A model generated the notes under the pieces. It searched no databases. It was given only the letters and a program-made list of their open reading frames with translations, and was not told the origin of the DNA. DNA of 45,567 nt from Paracoccaceae bacterium. Its GTDB lineage: Bacteria > Pseudomonadota > Alphaproteobacteria > Rhodobacterales > Rhodobacteraceae. A program made the position numbers and the translations under genes. Positions 43,387 through 45,567 of this stretch are shown piece after piece (the first letter of the stretch is position 1; every line of letters starts with the position of its first letter). Location: contig JAHDIS010000029.1 of assembly GCA_020630695.1 (NCBI GenBank), forward strand, positions 1 through 45,567, written 5' to 3'.

Positions 43387-43564
43387 TGGTCTAATCACCT
43401 TTGTCTTCAGCACACCTTACACAGCAAGCCGTGCTCATGAATGATCGGGGCTTTGGGTAGGACGATTCTTCTAAGCCAATTTCGTCGAATGTTCGCAGCA
43501 CTGGGAAAGGTCCATCTTTCAATTATCGAAACGGCCCAGTTGGCCAAATCATAGGAGAAAGAAA

Positions 43565-43855
43565 ATGGTATTTCGCAAAATCTTTGGAAACAAGCAGACC
43601 CGCATGCAACGCCGCGCTGACCGCAAGCGTCGCAAGGCTCTGAAAAAGGAACTCAAGGCACGGGCGGCCATGGCGAATGGTGACTATCGCAAGGCAACAC
43701 GCAAACTGATTGCGGCGCATAAAAAGAACCAAAAGGCGGGGCGGGTCGAAGATCGCACAGCGAACCTGGATGACACTATGATTGCCAACATGATCGCCGC
43801 TGGCGTACTTCCAGCCGATTTCATTCTGGACGGAATGGAAGACGAAGAAGCATAA
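43565..43855 (+). CDS. small basic protein, unrecognised
   Basis: 96 aa with AGGAG before the ATG. The first 60 residues are very rich in Lys/Arg/Gln (RMQRRADRKRRKALKKELKARA), with an acidic C-terminus (ILDGMEDEEA). The basic helix suggests nucleic-acid or ribosome binding. No domain is known to me. It is followed by a hairpin with no T run. Confidence 0.6.
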   Translation: MVFRKIFGNKQTRMQRRADRKRRKALKKELKARAAMANGDYRKATRKLIAAHKKNQKAGRVEDRTANLDDTMIANMIAAGVLPADFILDGMEDEEA

Positions 43856-43865
43856 ATGCTGAACC

Positions 43866-43891
43866 GAAGGGCACCCCTTGGGGTGTCCTTC
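43866..43891 (+). terminator. terminator-like hairpin
   Basis: GAAGGGCACCCC and GGGGTGTCCTTC (one mismatch) with a 2-base loop lie 10 bases after the small basic gene. No T run follows, so termination may be partial. Confidence 0.5.
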
Positions 43892-43930
43892 CGGAATTCC
43901 CTACTGGCGGGCGTGTGTCGTTGCCTTATT

Positions 43931-43961
43931 CTACAACTATAGATTTAACGATTTGTTGTAG
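43931..43961 (+). promoter_or_regulatory. inverted repeat upstream of a small gene pair
   Basis: CTACAAC (43931-43937) and GTTGTAG (43955-43961) are exact inverted copies with a 17-base spacer in an AT-rich stretch. The position just before the next gene's likely GTG start fits an operator or a translation-control hairpin. Confidence 0.4.
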
Positions 43962-43974
43962 ATTGGATTTTGTC

Positions 43975-44472
43975 GTGTTTACCGCCGCTAATCAGCCGCA
44001 GTCGAGTTCGATCGACTACGCTCGAATAAATTTCACGTTGCTTGCATCCGTTGCAGCTTGGGCTGTCTCCGATCGAGAGATGGATCATTTGACAGATGAA
44101 TTGACCGGAACACAAAGCGCAAAGATGCGTACCCAGTTGAATCGAGATTCTGTGCGAGTGGCTATGTTGGTTTTGGCGCATCGTGCATTGAACGGAGGTG
44201 TAGCGCAGGTATTCAGCCTCAGACAGCTTGCCCTCAGTCTGGATGAGCCACGGGTTGAATCGATGCAGAGAAGCCTGCGGAACTGGATGTTGCCCATGTT
44301 GACGCAGATTGGATGGATCGAAGGCTTCGTCACCACAGACGATTGGTCCACTCAGCCGCATGAAATTGAAATCACAGAACGCGGCCTCGCCGCGGTCAAA
44401 AGCTACCTCGGGCGCGTATCTGAGAATGCAGTCGCCCTGACCAATGCACATGAAAAGGAACTTTGCGCATGA
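43975..44472 (+). CDS. unrecognised protein, possible winged-helix
   Basis: 165 aa if started at GTG 43975; the frame extends to 43915 but that would read through the inverted repeat. Contains helical segments (INFTLLASVAAWAVSDREMDHL, VRVAMLVLAHRAL) and an ending (LRNWMLPMLTQIGWIEGF, EIEITERGLAAVKSYL) that resembles the wing and last helix of small regulators. No family assigned. ATGA overlap with the next gene. Confidence 0.5.
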   Translation: MFTAANQPQSSSIDYARINFTLLASVAAWAVSDREMDHLTDELTGTQSAKMRTQLNRDSVRVAMLVLAHRALNGGVAQVFSLRQLALSLDEPRVESMQRSLRNWMLPMLTQIGWIEGFVTTDDWSTQPHEIEITERGLAAVKSYLGRVSENAVALTNAHEKELCA

Positions 44473-44666
44473 TCCGTTTTACATTTGCGCTGATGCTGAT
44501 CTCGGCATTGACGGCTGGAACACTGCAGACATTGAGAACCGCAGTGGACCAAAGCCCGCAGATCATTGCCGTCGACACGGAGAGCCTCAAGAAGTTCCTT
44601 GAAAGCGAAAAGCCAAAATCTGGCCAGCTTCGATCGTCTTCAAAGATACTGTTGGTGAGTGGCTAA
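44469..44666 (+). CDS. small exported or membrane-anchored protein
   Basis: 65 aa, starting in the ATGA overlap with the gene before. The N-terminus FTFALMLISALTAGTLQTL is a signal-peptide or single membrane segment; the rest is polar (VDTESLKKFLESEKPKSG). Unrecognised. Coupling suggests that it works with the upstream protein. It converges on the ketoacyl synthase gene with 4 bases overlap. Confidence 0.5.
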   Translation: MIRFTFALMLISALTAGTLQTLRTAVDQSPQIIAVDTESLKKFLESEKPKSGQLRSSSKILLVSG

Positions 44667-45567
44667 GCCCGCTCAACCAGCACCGATCCGACCGAGTAGC
44701 CTGCACCAAATGAGCAGATGACGCCTTTGTCCCCAGGCGCCATGTCGTTTGAGTGTTTGGAAAACGCGATGATTGAGCCGGCGGACGAGGTGTTTGCGTA
44801 GTCCTGCAGGATGTTTGGCTGCTCTCCGGCCTCTGGTGTGCGGCCCAGGACCTTTTTCCCGATGAAGTCGTTCATCGTCTTGTTGGCCTGATGCAGCCAA
44901 AGCCGGGCAAGATCATCCGCGGACCAGCCTTCGTCCTGCATGTGACGGAGGATATGGGCCGATACCATGGGCAGGACTTCTTTGAAGACTTTGCGCCCGT
45001 TCTGCATGAACTGCATGTCGCGGCGGTCTTCCATCTGGTCATGGGTGCGCCGCAGGAAGCCGTTATTGTTGCGGATGTTGTTAGAAAACTCGGTTGCGCA
45101 CCGGGTGCCATGCACGATGAAATGCGCGCCCTTTGCATCTTCGGCTCTTTCGATCACCACGGCTGTGGCAACATCGCCAAAGATGAAATGGCAGTCGCGA
45201 TCTCGCCATTCCAAGTGGCCTGAACAGATCTCGGGGCACACCACCAGTGCGCGCCGGACGGAACCGGACCGAACCATATCCGCCGCGGCCTGAATGCCGA
45301 AGGTTGCGGATGAGCACGCCACGTTCATATCAAAAGCGAAGCCACCGGCGCCCAACAGCTTTTGGATTTCGATTGCGATGGCGGGATAAGCGCGTTCGTG
45401 GTTTGAAGCGGCGCAGATCACAAGATCGATATCCGCGCCCGTCAGGCCAGCCATCTCCAACGCTTTGCCGCAGGCATCCATGCCCATTTCGGCCATGATG
45501 CCCGGCTCGTCATCGGCGCGTGCAGGCAAGTCTGGGAACATCCGGTCAGGATCGAGTACACCGCTTT
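44663..45567 (-). CDS. beta-ketoacyl-ACP synthase III family protein, 5' end cut by window edge
   Basis: About 300 residues visible; the frame stays open to the right edge, so the start lies outside. Cys in VACSSATFG, His in LWLHQANKTMND and Asn in YANTSSAGS make the thiolase-fold triad of FabH. SFGAGYSVGSVL closes the protein. It condenses an acyl-CoA with malonyl-ACP to start fatty-acid or polyketide chains. It is a FabH paralogue rather than the canonical gene, judging from the absence of the usual plsX neighbour within the visible part. Confidence 0.88.
   Translation of the reverse strand, partial: SGVLDPDRMFPDLPARADDEPGIMAEMGMDACGKALEMAGLTGADIDLVICAASNHERAYPAIAIEIQKLLGAGGFAFDMNVACSSATFGIQAAADMVRSGSVRRALVVCPEICSGHLEWRDRDCHFIFGDVATAVVIERAEDAKGAHFIVHGTRCATEFSNNIRNNNGFLRRTHDQMEDRRDMQFMQNGRKVFKEVLPMVSAHILRHMQDEGWSADDLARLWLHQANKTMNDFIGKKVLGRTPEAGEQPNILQDYANTSSAGSIIAFSKHSNDMAPGDKGVICSFGAGYSVGSVLVERA

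Noticed and set aside
1-45567. CRISPR array, rRNA or insertion sequence
   Set aside because: No regularly spaced repeats, rRNA segments, transposase-like proteins or terminal repeats were seen.

Overview
The window looks like chromosomal DNA of a marine alphaproteobacterium of the Roseobacter group (Rhodobacteraceae). The evidence is a GcrA cell-cycle regulator, an alphaproteobacterial initiator-type tRNA-Met, RimO, PhnM with a DUF1045 neighbour, an alphaproteobacterial-style thymidine kinase, and a CUT1-type ABC transporter in a long, tightly coupled catabolic operon. The genus cannot be named from sequence alone.

Region 1 (1-15271) starts with the 3' part of an initiator-like tRNA-Met. It is followed on the minus strand by a compact operon of very large proteins, read from 15271 down to 150. 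In transcription order they are: a gene split by an apparent one-base frameshift (two reading frames, together about 842 aa); a 1373-aa beta-rich, DUF6603-like protein ending in two ribosomal-protein-L7/L12-type C-terminal domains; a 624-aa protein of no recognised family; a 1456-aa protein with a jacalin-lectin-like segment and coiled coil; and a 747-aa protein ending in a phage tail-collar/tail-fibre domain with three His-x-His motifs. No sheath, tube, baseplate, capsid, terminase or integrase gene accompanies them. This is the best candidate in the window for an undescribed system: perhaps a surface-binding or effector particle, or a large intracellular complex.

Region 2 (15415-31824) is a catabolic locus for an unidentified small molecule. 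Two LacI-type operators sit in a divergent promoter region at 16451-16524. To the left is an NTF2/SnoaL-like gene. To the right lie a complete CUT1 ABC importer (ATPase, binding protein, two permeases), four more NTF2/SnoaL-like genes, a VOC protein, a HisD-family dehydrogenase, an SDR, a LacI regulator, a bicupin, a SAM methyltransferase, a stand-alone MetE-like methyltransferase, an alpha/beta hydrolase and a RidA-family protein. Most genes overlap their neighbour at ATGA or TGATG, so the block should be made as a unit. The LacI protein is the obvious regulator. The substrate is unknown, but oxidation, C-C/C-O chemistry in NTF2 pockets, methyl or alkyl transfer and imine clean-up are all suggested.

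Region 3 (31843-45567) is mixed housekeeping and accessory DNA. It holds an ABC-2 permease without its ATPase, gcrA with a strong terminator, an AsmA-family protein, divergent phnM and DUF1045 genes, rimO, an unrecognised 347-aa protein, a sulfotransferase-like protein, a putative small DNA-binding protein, tdk, an alpha/beta hydrolase, three small unrecognised genes, and a ketoacyl-ACP synthase III cut off by the right edge. No CRISPR array, rRNA, IS element or integrase was seen.
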